Notes: generated by a model not told the origin, from the letters alone. Shown: positions 25,454 to 34,536, counted from the first letter of the stretch. The stretch is DNA of 52,819 bases from Candidatus Hydrogenedentota bacterium (GCA_903902895.1 CAIUWO010000617.1:1-52819); one strand, 5' to 3'. Numbers and translations are program-made.

Positions 25454-26445
25454 AGCGCCGCTGGATGCTTCCCCTGCTGGCCGTCCTCGCGCTGGCCTGC
25501 CTGCTGGGCGCGCCCTTTGTCGGCATGAGCCACGTGCCGCTGTCGGCCGTGCTCGACCCATTCGGCGTCTCCGCCGAATCCGTCGTGTTCTGGCGCATCC
25601 GCGTGCCCCGCGCGATCACCGCGTTTCTCGCCGGTTCCGGGCTGGCCGTGTGCGGCATGGCCTTCCAGGCGCTCTTCCGCAACCCCCTGGCCACACCCTA
25701 CACGCTGGGCGTGTCGAGCGGCGCGGCCTTCGGCGCGGCGGTCTACGTGCGGATGGGCCTGGCCTTCACGCTGCTGGGCATCCCCGGCGCGTCCATCGCC
25801 GCCTTTGTCGGCGCGCTGCTGACGATTCTGCTGGTCTACGGCCTGACCAAGGCGCGCGGCGGATTCTCCACCTCCACCCTGCTGCTGGCCGGGGTGGCGC
25901 TCAGTTTCTTCCTGTCCAGCATGCTGCTGGCGGTCCAGTACAGCGCCAACCTGCACGACTCGTTCCGGCTGGTCCGCTGGCTCATGGGCGGCTTGGGCAT
26001 GGTGGGCTACGACGCGCCGCTCAACGTGCTGCCCTTTGTCGGCACCGGCGTGGTGGCGCTGGCGCTGCTCACCAACGAATTGAACCTGATCAACACGGGC
26101 GAGGACATCGCCATGAGCCGGGGACTGAACGTGCACCGCTTCAAGCAGGCGCTCTTCGTCGCCGTGTCGGTCACGGTCGGCGGCGTGGTGGCCGTCTGCG
26201 GACCGATTGGGTTTGTGGACATGATGGTGCCGCACATCTGCCGCATGCTGGTGGGCCCCGACCACCGGCGGCTCTTCCCCGCAACCCTGCTCTTCGGCGG
26301 CGCCTTTCTCACCGCCTGCGACGCGCTGTCGCGCACCGTCATCGCGCCGGTCGAGATTCCCGTGGGAATCATCACCGCCCTGCTCGGCGGGCCGTTCTTC
26401 CTGTGGCTGCTGCTGGGCGGGAGAAGGGGCAGAGCCGCGCTGTAG
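25450..26445 (+). CDS. FecCD-family ABC transporter permease (BtuC-like)
   Basis: 331 residues with about 9-10 TM spans. Family motifs: RIPRAITAFLAGSGLAVCG-type stretch (here RVPRAITAFLAGSGLAVCG), NPLATPYTLGVSSGAAFGA, LARGLNV-like SRGLNVHRF, and GPIGFVDMMVPHICRMLVGPDHR, the cytoplasmic coupling loop for the ATPase. Normal length, no disruption. Completes the importer; convergent with the SGNH hydrolase. Confidence 0.94.
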   Translation: MKRRWMLPLLAVLALACLLGAPFVGMSHVPLSAVLDPFGVSAESVVFWRIRVPRAITAFLAGSGLAVCGMAFQALFRNPLATPYTLGVSSGAAFGAAVYVRMGLAFTLLGIPGASIAAFVGALLTILLVYGLTKARGGFSTSTLLLAGVALSFFLSSMLLAVQYSANLHDSFRLVRWLMGGLGMVGYDAPLNVLPFVGTGVVALALLTNELNLINTGEDIAMSRGLNVHRFKQALFVAVSVTVGGVVAVCGPIGFVDMMVPHICRMLVGPDHRRLFPATLLFGGAFLTACDALSRTVIAPVEIPVGIITALLGGPFFLWLLLGGRRGRAAL

Positions 26446-26488
26446 GCGGCAGATGCGGAAGGCGTTGACGGGCGTCGCGCCCGCATGT

Positions 26489-27583
26489 CTATGGAATGGC
26501 GGGCCGCAGTTCCAGAACGGTCTTCAGCACCGCCTGGGCCACGATGGCATAGCCGTCGGCGGTCAGATGGAAGGGGTCCACGTACAAATCGTCCTTTCCG
26601 GCGGCCTTCAACGCCTCCGTGGGGTCGACAACCGGAATGCCGGCCGCCGCCGCCACCTCCCGCAGGGTCTTTTTGTAGGCAACATATTTGGCCAGGTAGT
26701 CCGGCCCCTTTTCCCCGAGCAGCGTGTCGTCCGCCGGATTCATGCCGGTGTACACCTCCAGGCTCATCGGCCACGCCACGAAAACAAGCGGGACGCGCCG
26801 TTGCGCGCAGAGGGCGCAGATTTCGGAAAGCGCCTCGCGGAATTCATCCTGCGTCAGCCGGGCAGGCGACGTCTTGTCGATGGAGCCAGCCGGACGCTCC
26901 AGGGTCGCCCAGGCTTTCAGGAACGACCCGACGCGCAGGGAGTGCGCCGTGCGCGCAAGCGCGCTGAAGGGGAACGCCCGCTCCCACGGGCGAAGCGCGA
27001 ACCGTTCGGCGACGGCGCTGTCGGCCAGCCCGGCCATGACGCTGCAGTCGTTGTAGCCGAAACCCGCGACGACCAGGCCGGGCCTCAGCGATTCGATGTT
27101 CCGCTCAAGGAATATCCGCCCCTGGAGCGCCGTCCAGCCGGGCACGCCCGAGTTCACCACCTGGTGTTTCCCGCCCCGCGCCCCGGTCATCAGTTCACCG
27201 AGCCGGGCAGGGTAGGTGCCGGAATCGTCCGCGCCATAGCCGAAGGTGCAGGAGTCGCCCAGCGCCAGAATGGGCCGCGCCGCCCCGCCCTCCGGCGCGC
27301 TCCCCGCCTGCGTGCGGAAGCCGCGCGAATCCGTGCTCACCGTGAAGTGGACCTGATTGTCCTGCTCGTTTATCTTCAGGTTTGAAAGGCCGGCGCGCAG
27401 CCGAAATATCATGTCGGGGTCAATTTGATAGACGGCGAATATTCCGTTGGGATTCTTCGGCTCCAGTCCAAAAAAGATGCGGCGCTGGACAATCGCGTCC
27501 AGTCCCGCGATACGCGTGAGGCACTCCAGCAGGAGCAGTGTCAAAAACGCTATCAACAGGCTTCGGAAAGCGAACCGTTTCAT
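26489..27583 (-). CDS. Membrane-anchored SGNH/GDSL-family hydrolase
   Basis: 364 residues from ATG 27583 (GAAAG at 6-nt spacing; ATG two codons earlier at 27589 is too close to it). One N-terminal hydrophobic helix (SLLIAFLTLLLLECL) acts as signal anchor. Block I LALGDSCTFGYG carries the Ser nucleophile; Gly in NSGVPGWT is block II; FGYNDCS is block III (GxND); DPFHLTADGYAIVA is block V with the Asp-x-x-His pair. Thus the full Ser-His-Asp set of an SGNH esterase is present on the outside of the inner membrane. Likely a carbohydrate or lipid esterase; substrate unknown. Confidence 0.9.
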   Translation of the reverse strand: MKRFAFRSLLIAFLTLLLLECLTRIAGLDAIVQRRIFFGLEPKNPNGIFAVYQIDPDMIFRLRAGLSNLKINEQDNQVHFTVSTDSRGFRTQAGSAPEGGAARPILALGDSCTFGYGADDSGTYPARLGELMTGARGGKHQVVNSGVPGWTALQGRIFLERNIESLRPGLVVAGFGYNDCSVMAGLADSAVAERFALRPWERAFPFSALARTAHSLRVGSFLKAWATLERPAGSIDKTSPARLTQDEFREALSEICALCAQRRVPLVFVAWPMSLEVYTGMNPADDTLLGEKGPDYLAKYVAYKKTLREVAAAAGIPVVDPTEALKAAGKDDLYVDPFHLTADGYAIVAQAVLKTVLELRPAIP

Positions 27584-27838
27584 CTGCATCTTTCAGTTGG
27601 CGCGTCCGGGTAAGCGTGGCCGGCATGCGACCGGACAGAGGGCCGGACTCAAACATCCCGGAACCTTCATAAAGAACCCGTCCGCCCGATTTTAGTGCTT
27701 TCCCGCCGCCATCGCAAGGACAGACCGGTGAGCCAACTCAAAGAACGTTGCATGGCGGGGCAATATGTGTCACCTTATGACCGGGACGAGGCGGACAAAG
27801 CGTCCCCATTCCCGCTACTCCCAAAGGAGGATTTGACC

Positions 27839-29425
27839 ATGCGCGTTAACCGCAGAACTTTTCTTGGCGCCTGCGCCGCGGCAGGCGCGGGGTGCTGCCT
27901 GGGTGGAAACGCCCATTCGGCAACCTTATCGGGCAAACGCCAGTTCAACCTCTCCATCTCCATTGAGGCGCTGGAGAAGGAACCGGAGCGGCTCGATGTC
28001 TTTGCGAAGGCCGGCGGGACGCACGTGTGGGTGCCGGGCTTTTTCTACGGCCATTGGCCGGTGCCGCTGGACAAGGTGTGTGCATGGCGCAGGCGCGCGA
28101 TGGACATGGGCCTGGACGCGCAGATGATCAACATCCCCCTTGGGCACCCGGGCGACGCGCTCGGCTCGTCGAGCGGGGCCTTTCCGCTGACCGGTCCCAA
28201 GTACTGGCACAACGGACAGCGTCCCGACGGGAAGCTCTACTCGGGCACCTCGCTGCATGAACCGGCCACGGAGGAGAATGTCGCCGCGCTGAAGGAAATC
28301 GCCAAGTGCGGCGTGCAGCGCGTGTTTGTGGACGATGATTTCCGGCTGGCGCCGTCGCCCGGCCAGATCGGCGGCTGTTTTTGCGGCGAGCACAAGGCGG
28401 ATTTCCTGAAGAAGGGCGGCTACGCCGAGAGCGCGTGGGCCGAACTGCTGGACTGCGTGGAACGGCGCGAACTCTCCCCCATCCTGCGCGCCTGGGTGGA
28501 ATACACCTGCGACCAGTTGACGGCCTGTTTCCGGGCGCAGCAGGCCGCCGCGCCCACGATCGAGATGGGCAACATGATCATGTACTTCGGCGCGGAGAAG
28601 GCGGGCATCCGGTTGACGGACTATCGCGGTGTGCCATTCCGCGTGGGCGAGATGATGTTCCACGATGAGGCGTTCGGCACGGTCAAGGGCAAGACGGACG
28701 AGCTGTACTCTTGTCTCTTCCACCGCCGCTTCACAACGCCCGAACTGGCCTACAGCGAGACCACGGCCTATCCCTCGGATAAACTGTCGGCGGCCAATAT
28801 GGCCGCCAAGCTGGCCGTGTCGACCATCGCCGACGTGCGCAACACGATGTTCATGTCCGGCCTGACGCCATTCCCCATGGCGCACTGGGACGTGCTCGCA
28901 CCGGCCATGCGGCACCATACCAAGCTGCACGAAAAACTTGCCGGGCACACGCCCAAGGGGCCGTTCAAACATTACTGGGGCGAGGCCAGCCGCTACGTGG
29001 GTGACGATCAACCCTTCAGCCTCTGCCTCGCGTCGGGCGTGCCCTTCGAGGTGATCGACGCGCCGCCCCAGGAGGGCTGGGTGTTCCTGTCCGATGCGGA
29101 CGCGAAACAGCTTTCCACGCAGAAACTGCCGGAGAAGGCGCGGTGGGTGTCGCGCATTGCCGGACCACAGGGCCCCGGCGCGCGGGTGATGGAGGAATCG
29201 CTGGAAGATGTCTTCGCGCTAAAGCATGAAATCGCGGATGCGCTGAAAGACGTTCCGCACGTCGTTGAAGACAAGCCCGTCGTCTGCGCGTGGTATCCCA
29301 CGGCCAACGCGGTGCTGTTGTGGAACCTGTCCGAGACGCGCGAGAAACTGACACTGCGCATGGGCGCAACGGACAGGACGGTGGAGTTGGAGGCCTTGGG
29401 GGCGGATATTGTTGAATTGGTGTAA
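27839..29425 (+). CDS. Tat-exported protein of unknown function, possible TIM-barrel glycosidase-like
   Basis: 528 residues from ATG 27839, which has AAAGGAGG 8 nt upstream; a longer in-frame start at 27695 has no SD and would bury the signal. RVNRRTFLG followed by an Ala-rich segment is a Tat signal. The body starts FNLSISIEALEKEPERLDVFAKAGGTHVWVPGF-like (beta-alpha barrel rhythm). Acidic clusters include VQRVFVDDDFRLAP. A Cys pair CFCGEH sits in a loop, and the C-terminal ~110 residues form a beta-sandwich-like tail ending in RTVELEALGADIVELV. I do not recognise the family. Context (SGNH hydrolase, beta-helix enzymes) suggests glycan chemistry, an inference only. Confidence 0.6.
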   Translation: MRVNRRTFLGACAAAGAGCCLGGNAHSATLSGKRQFNLSISIEALEKEPERLDVFAKAGGTHVWVPGFFYGHWPVPLDKVCAWRRRAMDMGLDAQMINIPLGHPGDALGSSSGAFPLTGPKYWHNGQRPDGKLYSGTSLHEPATEENVAALKEIAKCGVQRVFVDDDFRLAPSPGQIGGCFCGEHKADFLKKGGYAESAWAELLDCVERRELSPILRAWVEYTCDQLTACFRAQQAAAPTIEMGNMIMYFGAEKAGIRLTDYRGVPFRVGEMMFHDEAFGTVKGKTDELYSCLFHRRFTTPELAYSETTAYPSDKLSAANMAAKLAVSTIADVRNTMFMSGLTPFPMAHWDVLAPAMRHHTKLHEKLAGHTPKGPFKHYWGEASRYVGDDQPFSLCLASGVPFEVIDAPPQEGWVFLSDADAKQLSTQKLPEKARWVSRIAGPQGPGARVMEESLEDVFALKHEIADALKDVPHVVEDKPVVCAWYPTANAVLLWNLSETREKLTLRMGATDRTVELEALGADIVELV

Positions 29426-29477
29426 GAAACTCTAGGCGCAAAGATCGCAAAGAGCACATAGAAGAGGCGGCCGTCTT

Positions 29478-29560
29478 GGGTCCCCCCTCGAGGGGGCTCG
29501 CCGCGGCGTAGCCCTTCGGGCGAAGCCGGGTGGCCGGCGAAAGCCGACCGGGGTGTCGTC
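29478..29560. repeat. Degenerate copy of the CCCCC..GGGGG repeat family
   Basis: Starts with a palindrome tcccccctcgaggggg, then gcccttcgggc, and the ggcggt/accgg-type segment gccggcgaaagccgaccgggg that is shared with the 23.3-kb element. It directly abuts the complete element at 29564. Confidence 0.6.
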
Positions 29561-29563
29561 TTC

Positions 29564-29674
29564 AATCCCCCTTTGAAGGGGGCAGGCCCGCAGGGCCGGG
29601 GGATGTGGAGCCTTAGGCACACTCGGGGCAAACATCCCCCGCCGCTTCGCGGCACCCCCTTCAAAGGGGGATTT
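29564..29674. repeat. Inverted-repeat element with CCCCCTTTGAAGGGGG ends, second copy
   Basis: AATCCCCCTTTGAAGGGGG at the left and its reverse complement at the right (to 29674) enclose inner arms cgggggatgt and acatcccccg-like. Same architecture as 23333-23449, with different inner hairpins (ggcccgcagggcc, gccgcttcgcggc). The remaining parts of the gap 29426-29760 hold degenerate simple motifs (gcgcaaagatcgcaaag; tcccgttcatcctcttcatccc) and no gene. Confidence 0.85.
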
Positions 29675-29760
29675 AAGAGGGTGCGTGCCCGTTCGTGCCG
29701 TTATTCTCTTCTCCCCATCCCGTTCATCCTCTTCATCCCTGTTAGATTCCTCTTGTCTTC

Positions 29761-30915
29761 TTACTTCGCGCAGAGCGCCAGGATGCCGTCGATGTCCTCA
29801 CGCCCCAGCTTGGCGTGCTCGCCGATCTTCTCGCCACGCGCAGCGATGCGCTGTCCCACGCGCCCGATGCCCTCGGTGACGCCGTACTCGGCCAGGCGCG
29901 TCTTCACGCCCAGCGACCGGAAGAACTCCTCCGTCTTGGCGATCGCCGCGTCGATGCGCGCGTCCTCCGACCCGTCGCGGAGGCCCCACACGCGGTCGGC
30001 ATACTTGAGCAGCTTGGACTTCTTGGCACCGCGGCAGTACTGCATGGTCGCGGGGAACACCACGGCCAGCGTCTGCGCGTGGTCCAGCCCGTAAAGAGCG
30101 GTAAGTTCATGGCCCATCATGTGCGTGGCCCAGTCCTGCGGCACGCCGCAGGCGATGGCCCCGGCGAGCGCCTGCGTGGCCGACCACATCACGTTGGCGC
30201 GCGCATCGTAGTCAGTCGGGTTCTCCAGCGCCTTCGGCCCCTCCTCGATGAGCGTGAGCAGCACGGCCTCCGCCTGGCGGTCCTGCAGCGGCGCGTTCAC
30301 CTCGTAGGTCAGATACTGCTCCAGCACATGCGCAAACGCGTCCACCACGCCGTTCGCCGTCTGGCGCGGCGGCAGCGTGTAGCTTGTCTCCGGGTCGAGG
30401 ATGGAAAACTGCGGGTAGACATGCTCGCTGAAGAAGGCGCGCTTCTCCAGCGGCTCCATGCGCGAGACCACGGAGAAGCCGTTTGATTCCGAGCCCGTGG
30501 CCGGCAGCGTGAGCACGCAGCCCAAAGGCACCGCCTTTGTGACCGGGGCGCCCTTGGCCAGGATGTCCCACGGGTCATCCCCCAAAAAAGGAATGGCCGC
30601 GGCGATGAACTTCGTGCCGTCCAGCGTGGACCCGCCGCCCACGGACAGCAGGAAGGTGATGTCCTCCTGGCAGGCCAGCGCCACCGCCTTCATGCATGTC
30701 TCATAATGCGGATTGGGCTCGATCCCGCCAAACTCGATAACCTCATGGTCCTTTAGCGCGGCCTTGACCTGGTCATACACGCCGTTCTGCCTGATCGACC
30801 CGCCGCCGTAGGTCATCAGTATCCTGGCATCCTTCGGCGCCAGCGTGGAGAGGTTTGCAATGGTGCCCTTGCCAAAGTCCAGCAGGGTCGGATTGTGAAA
30901 GCGGAAATTCTGCAT
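29761..30915 (-). CDS. Iron-containing alcohol dehydrogenase (YqhD/BDH-like)
   Basis: 384 residues from ATG 30915 with AGAAGGAG upstream; a longer frame to 30969 has no SD. Typical length and start MQNFRFHNPTLLDFGKGTI. The NADPH-site motif is LLSVGGGSTLDGTKF. The metal-binding region has Asp in GVVDAFAHVLEQYLT, then GHELTALYGLDHAQTLAVVFP with the conserved His residues. Closest in character to E. coli YqhD and clostridial butanol dehydrogenases, which reduce aldehydes with NADPH. Stands alone, with a cluster of palindromes upstream. Confidence 0.93.
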   Translation of the reverse strand: MQNFRFHNPTLLDFGKGTIANLSTLAPKDARILMTYGGGSIRQNGVYDQVKAALKDHEVIEFGGIEPNPHYETCMKAVALACQEDITFLLSVGGGSTLDGTKFIAAAIPFLGDDPWDILAKGAPVTKAVPLGCVLTLPATGSESNGFSVVSRMEPLEKRAFFSEHVYPQFSILDPETSYTLPPRQTANGVVDAFAHVLEQYLTYEVNAPLQDRQAEAVLLTLIEEGPKALENPTDYDARANVMWSATQALAGAIACGVPQDWATHMMGHELTALYGLDHAQTLAVVFPATMQYCRGAKKSKLLKYADRVWGLRDGSEDARIDAAIAKTEEFFRSLGVKTRLAEYGVTEGIGRVGQRIAARGEKIGEHAKLGREDIDGILALCAK

Positions 30916-30973
30916 GGTTCGTGACTCCTTCTGACCGGCATTATGGGGAAACTGAATGCGTCGCTTCAATGTG

Positions 30974-31218
30974 GCGCAGGCATTCCTGCCTGCGCAGTGC
31001 AGACAGAAATGTCTGCACTACACTGGCACGACTGCATTCGCCACAAAATGAACCACAATGCCATCCGCGCACATTCCCACGGAGGCAAATCGCGGCCATG
31101 CCGCCCAAAGCAGAGGAGGCTTCCAGCCTCCTCCGGCAAGAGCCCGAGCCAAAATTCCAAGAAGAACGCGGCAGGATGCCGCGTCTACTTTCCTTGACCG
31201 CGGCGGCCATGCCGCCGC
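30974..31218. repeat. Cluster of six unrelated short palindromes
   Basis: Perfect stems at 30974-30995 (gcgcaggca, 9 bp), 30996-31019 (agtgcagaca, 10 bp, GAAA loop), 31092-31104 (gcggc, 5 bp), 31113-31133 (gaggaggct, 9 bp), 31167-31183 (cgcggca, 7 bp) and 31200-31218 (gcggcggc, 8 bp). Loops are 3-4 nt. Stem sequences differ, yet size and loop length are alike. They fill most of the 441-bp gap between the alcohol dehydrogenase and nrdJ; no gene is visible there. Confidence 0.85.
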
Positions 31219-31356
31219 AGTCCATAGAAAACCCGCGCGGGGTGTTGGGTGGCGTGATGGAAACCTCCGACACACGCGGGCGCGCCAACAGAAAGCGCCC
31301 GGCCACCGCTCTCGCGGATGACCGGGCGCACATCACGTGCTCTTTCTTCTTGCGTC

Positions 31357-33423
31357 CTACTTCACCGGCACCTCGGCCTCGGCGGGCTGGGGTGTGGTGG
31401 CCTCGTCGGGTTCGTTTTCGAAGGTCACCTCGGCCTGTTCGGGCTGGGGACCGGGGCGCTCGAAGGTGCACTTGTCGCCGTCGCAGTACATGTCCTGCAC
31501 CTCGTCAGTGTTCACGTTTTCGAAGTTGAGCGGGCCCAGTTTGGCCTTGGAGCGCTCGAAGACCTCCTTGGTGATCTCCTGATACGGCGCCTGGGCGTAG
31601 CTGTGGTCGCGGATGGGCAGGAAGCTGATGGACTTGAGCCGCGTTTCGTACAGCTCCAGAATCTGGGGAATCTCCTTCGCCTCTTCCGAATTGAAGGTGA
31701 TGGTGGCGCTCACCTGGTTGTCGGCCCAGTAGTACTGCATCTGTGCCACGTTCTCCACCTGCTCCCAGATGGACACGTCCTTCTTGGAGCGCTGGAAGAA
31801 CTCCTCATGCACGGGGAAGTAGACGACCCAGGTGTTGTCGCCGTAGACCGACTCTTCCAGCCGGTACCCCGCGCGGCGCAGCGGCTCGACGAGCGGGCTG
31901 GTCTTGTCGATGCGGATCGTGCGGTGGTAGTACTCGGAGTGGGCGTAGTGGATGCCCGGCGTCACGCCCGGCAGCAGCGACACGGTGCCGCTGGGCTTGA
32001 TGCTGGTCTTCTTGATGCTCTCGGGCACGCACAGCCACTGGGAGTAGATGCGGTCCAGCTTGCCGATGTACTTGTAGCCCTCGTCGCACCAGCGGAAATG
32101 CTCGCGGCGGCCGTGGCGCTGGAAGCTTTCGATGATGCCCGACTGGCTCAGGCCGATGCGGCGGTTGCGCAGCATGATCGCGTTTGTGCGCTCGATGTGC
32201 GTCGGGATCAGCGTCACTGTCTTGGCGTAGAGATAGGCGAACTTGAGCGTGCGCCGGTATTCGTCGAGCGTCTCGTGGCGCGAGGGGAAGGTTTCCACGA
32301 GGTTGCAGATTTCGTAGGACTCCAGGCTCTGCTCGGCGCAGGGATTGGTCCCCGTGACCTTGGCGTCGATATAGTTCGCGCCGTCCTTCACGCGGCCGTA
32401 GGCCCGCGCGTTTTCAAGCCAGAAGTAGCCGGGCTCGCCGTTCTTGGCGGTCTGGCCCCCGGCGTCGGTGTAGTCCATGCCCTCGCGCGCGATGATGCTG
32501 TTGTTGGACGCCCAGCGCCAGGCCATCAACTGCTCCTTGTGCAGGCTGGGGTCCTTCAACTGGAGGTATTCGGCGTCGTCGGGCTCGCCCAGGGCCAGTT
32601 CGGCCGTGCGGCGCACGCCGCCGGACACGACGCACTTGCCGATGACGTTCATGAGGTCGGTGATGTCGGTCGACGAGACCTGATGGCCCGCGCGCGGCAC
32701 GAGAATCTTGTCGATGTTCTGGATGCACTCGATGAGCGGCGCCGGGCCGGGCGCGATGCCGCCAAAGGTCTTGATGATCGAGCCCCGTTCCCGGATTTTC
32801 CCGTAGTCGACATGCGCCGGGCGGCGCGCCTTGCCCACGTAGGCGTTAAGCACGACGCGGACGAGATCGGTCCAGCCCTCTTTCGAATCCTCGACAACGT
32901 GGGTGTACTCGCCGATCTGCGGCGCCTGGATCGTCAGCTTGCCGGCGCCCTTGGTGTCAAAGGCCACGCCCGTGCCCAGCATGGACAGGTCCATGAGGAA
33001 GCAGAAGGGCTCGGCGAAATCCGTTTCCAACTCGTCGGTGGACACAAAGGCGCAGTTGTTCAGCGCGCCCGAGCCGCGCTCGTAGATGTAGTCCGAGCCC
33101 ATCATCCACAGGCCGCGGCCCGGCGGCAGGAACTTGAAGCCCCACATGAGCTTGAACATTTCCTGGGCCGACCGCTGCGCCTTTTCCGGCTTCCACGGCA
33201 GCTTGAGGCTCATGCAGTGGTTGTGCTGGATGGTGTAGCACCCCTCCACCACGCGCCGCAGGGTTTCCCAGTACTCCTCGGTGCGGCCCGTCCCGTCGTC
33301 TATCACGCGGGCATAGGTCCGCTTGAAGGTGATGTAGCCCAGCGGCCCCCACTGGGGCTGCTTTCCCCGGTAATCCCCCAGGAACTTGTCAGAGAGCTTG
33401 AATCGCTCGCGCACGGTAAACAT
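31357..33423 (-). CDS. nrdJ: Adenosylcobalamin-dependent ribonucleoside-triphosphate reductase (class II)
   Basis: 688 residues, of the Lactobacillus leichmannii RTPR type. The thiyl-radical Cys362 lies in TNPCAEQSLESYEICNL, with Cys373 eleven residues later, the same spacing as Cys408/Cys419 of RTPR. The partner Cys124 in GALNNCAFVS corresponds to RTPR Cys119. Glu364 is the catalytic Glu. C-terminal Cys647-x4-Cys652 (YCDGDKCTF) is the redox relay pair reached by thioredoxin. It is followed by an unusual ~36-residue Glu/Pro-rich tail. It makes deoxyribonucleotides with B12 and does not need oxygen. 67 bp downstream of thyX on the same strand, so a dNTP-supply operon, probably under NrdR. Confidence 0.95.
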   Translation of the reverse strand: MFTVRERFKLSDKFLGDYRGKQPQWGPLGYITFKRTYARVIDDGTGRTEEYWETLRRVVEGCYTIQHNHCMSLKLPWKPEKAQRSAQEMFKLMWGFKFLPPGRGLWMMGSDYIYERGSGALNNCAFVSTDELETDFAEPFCFLMDLSMLGTGVAFDTKGAGKLTIQAPQIGEYTHVVEDSKEGWTDLVRVVLNAYVGKARRPAHVDYGKIRERGSIIKTFGGIAPGPAPLIECIQNIDKILVPRAGHQVSSTDITDLMNVIGKCVVSGGVRRTAELALGEPDDAEYLQLKDPSLHKEQLMAWRWASNNSIIAREGMDYTDAGGQTAKNGEPGYFWLENARAYGRVKDGANYIDAKVTGTNPCAEQSLESYEICNLVETFPSRHETLDEYRRTLKFAYLYAKTVTLIPTHIERTNAIMLRNRRIGLSQSGIIESFQRHGRREHFRWCDEGYKYIGKLDRIYSQWLCVPESIKKTSIKPSGTVSLLPGVTPGIHYAHSEYYHRTIRIDKTSPLVEPLRRAGYRLEESVYGDNTWVVYFPVHEEFFQRSKKDVSIWEQVENVAQMQYYWADNQVSATITFNSEEAKEIPQILELYETRLKSISFLPIRDHSYAQAPYQEITKEVFERSKAKLGPLNFENVNTDEVQDMYCDGDKCTFERPGPQPEQAEVTFENEPDEATTPQPAEAEVPVK

Positions 33424-33490
33424 TTTCGTCAGCCTCCTAAGTCGTTTCTCTCTTCACGCTGTCAACACACTTTACGCGGTCGGTTTTCGG

Positions 33491-34273
33491 TCACACCTTG
33501 CGGTGCTGGGTGTGCACCCAGGGCAGACCGTCAACCTCTTCCACTTCATAATCGGCAAAGACGTTCGGATAGCGTTCGGCCACTATCCGGTACACCTCGC
33601 CGAACAAATACCGTATTTCCTCCTCGGCGTGCGGGTCGGTGCGGTTTTCGATCACATGGCGCAGCGCCCGGAAATTGCACGACCAGCCGATGGTGGTGGC
33701 CAGGCCGATGGGCGCCACCCGCCGGAACGCCGAGGTCAGCTTCTTCTTCACGTCGAAGCGGATCTCATCGTCAATCTTGTACACCTCGGCCAGTTCGCGC
33801 TGGATCGCCTCCAGGTGCTCGAAGGTCCGCGCCAGAATCGACATGCCCTCGTCGTTCTCCTGAATCTGCACCGGGATGTAGGCCGAAAGCGTGTCGAGCC
33901 GCACAAAGCGCAGCGATTCCTGCGACATGGCCGTGCCGGAGCGGTGCCGCACCAGTTCATGGGTCACCACGCGGCTCACATCGGCGAAGATGAAATTCAT
34001 CGTCGCGTGCTCCAGCACGCTGCCATGGCCGACCCGGATGATGTTCTCCAGGTAGGCCGCATTGCCCTGGCGCACACGGGTCACATTGGGATTGAGCCCC
34101 GCCTCAAAGGACCGGTAGCACAGCCGCCCCATCACCTCGCACACCCGTTCCCCGTCGCTCGGGGCGTCGGTGGCCCACTGGGAAACCCCCAGGTGGTCGA
34201 GATAGCCCTGCATCCCCTCTTCGATGACGCGGGTCTCACCCACCAAAAACACTTTCGGCTTTACAAATTTCAT
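33491..34273 (-). CDS. thyX: Flavin-dependent thymidylate synthase
   Basis: 260 residues from ATG 34273; the open frame extends upstream but without family sequence. The signature RHRxxSxxxxSxR appears as RHRSGTAMSQESLR (109-122). FAD/dUMP-contact regions include VGHGSVLEHATMNF and NFRALRHVIENR (Arg near the C-terminus). Converts dUMP to dTMP using methylene-THF and FADH2 and replaces ThyA. SD weak (AAGGA at 11 nt or GTAAGA). First gene of the operon; its leader of ~250 nt starts at the promoter at 34527-34555. Confidence 0.95.
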   Translation of the reverse strand: MKFVKPKVFLVGETRVIEEGMQGYLDHLGVSQWATDAPSDGERVCEVMGRLCYRSFEAGLNPNVTRVRQGNAAYLENIIRVGHGSVLEHATMNFIFADVSRVVTHELVRHRSGTAMSQESLRFVRLDTLSAYIPVQIQENDEGMSILARTFEHLEAIQRELAEVYKIDDEIRFDVKKKLTSAFRRVAPIGLATTIGWSCNFRALRHVIENRTDPHAEEEIRYLFGEVYRIVAERYPNVFADYEVEEVDGLPWVHTQHRKV

Positions 34274-34488
34274 TCTTACACTGTCCTTACAATACGCACC
34301 AAGTGCCCAAAAGGGCGTTTCGGAGAATCCGCATTTTCTCCAACCGTCCATCGCCTCTGCACACCTCCGCAGGGGGTCTGGAGCGGGGATGAAATATAGC
34401 AACCGTTCAGGCCGATGTAAAGAGGATTCTTAATGGCGCAACAGGGAACTGAATTAGCATTTTTCGCACACACTAGCGAATTACCATA

Positions 34489-34504
34489 ATCCTATATATT
34501 GTGT
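34489..34504. promoter_or_regulatory. NrdR-box-like site, proximal pair, box 1
   Basis: ATCCTATATATTGTGT matches the known NrdR consensus acaCwAtATaTwGtgt at 14 of 16 positions. It lies 32 bp (about three helical turns) from the next box, start to start. Confidence 0.75.
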
Positions 34505-34520
34505 GTCGTTAGATTTTTAA

Positions 34521-34536
34521 CAACAATATATAGTGT
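34521..34536. promoter_or_regulatory. NrdR-box-like site, proximal pair, box 2 (overlaps -10)
   Basis: CAACAATATATAGTGT matches the NrdR consensus at 14 of 16 positions and covers the -10 hexamer of the thyX promoter, a position that would block transcription when NrdR binds with ATP/dATP. Confidence 0.75.

Noticed and set aside
30974..31218. CRISPR array
   Set aside because: Several palindromes are present but no direct repeat of constant length with spacers; no cas genes in the window.
31318..33993. 891-codon + strand frame
   Set aside because: Antisense of nrdJ and part of thyX, both with complete catalytic motifs.
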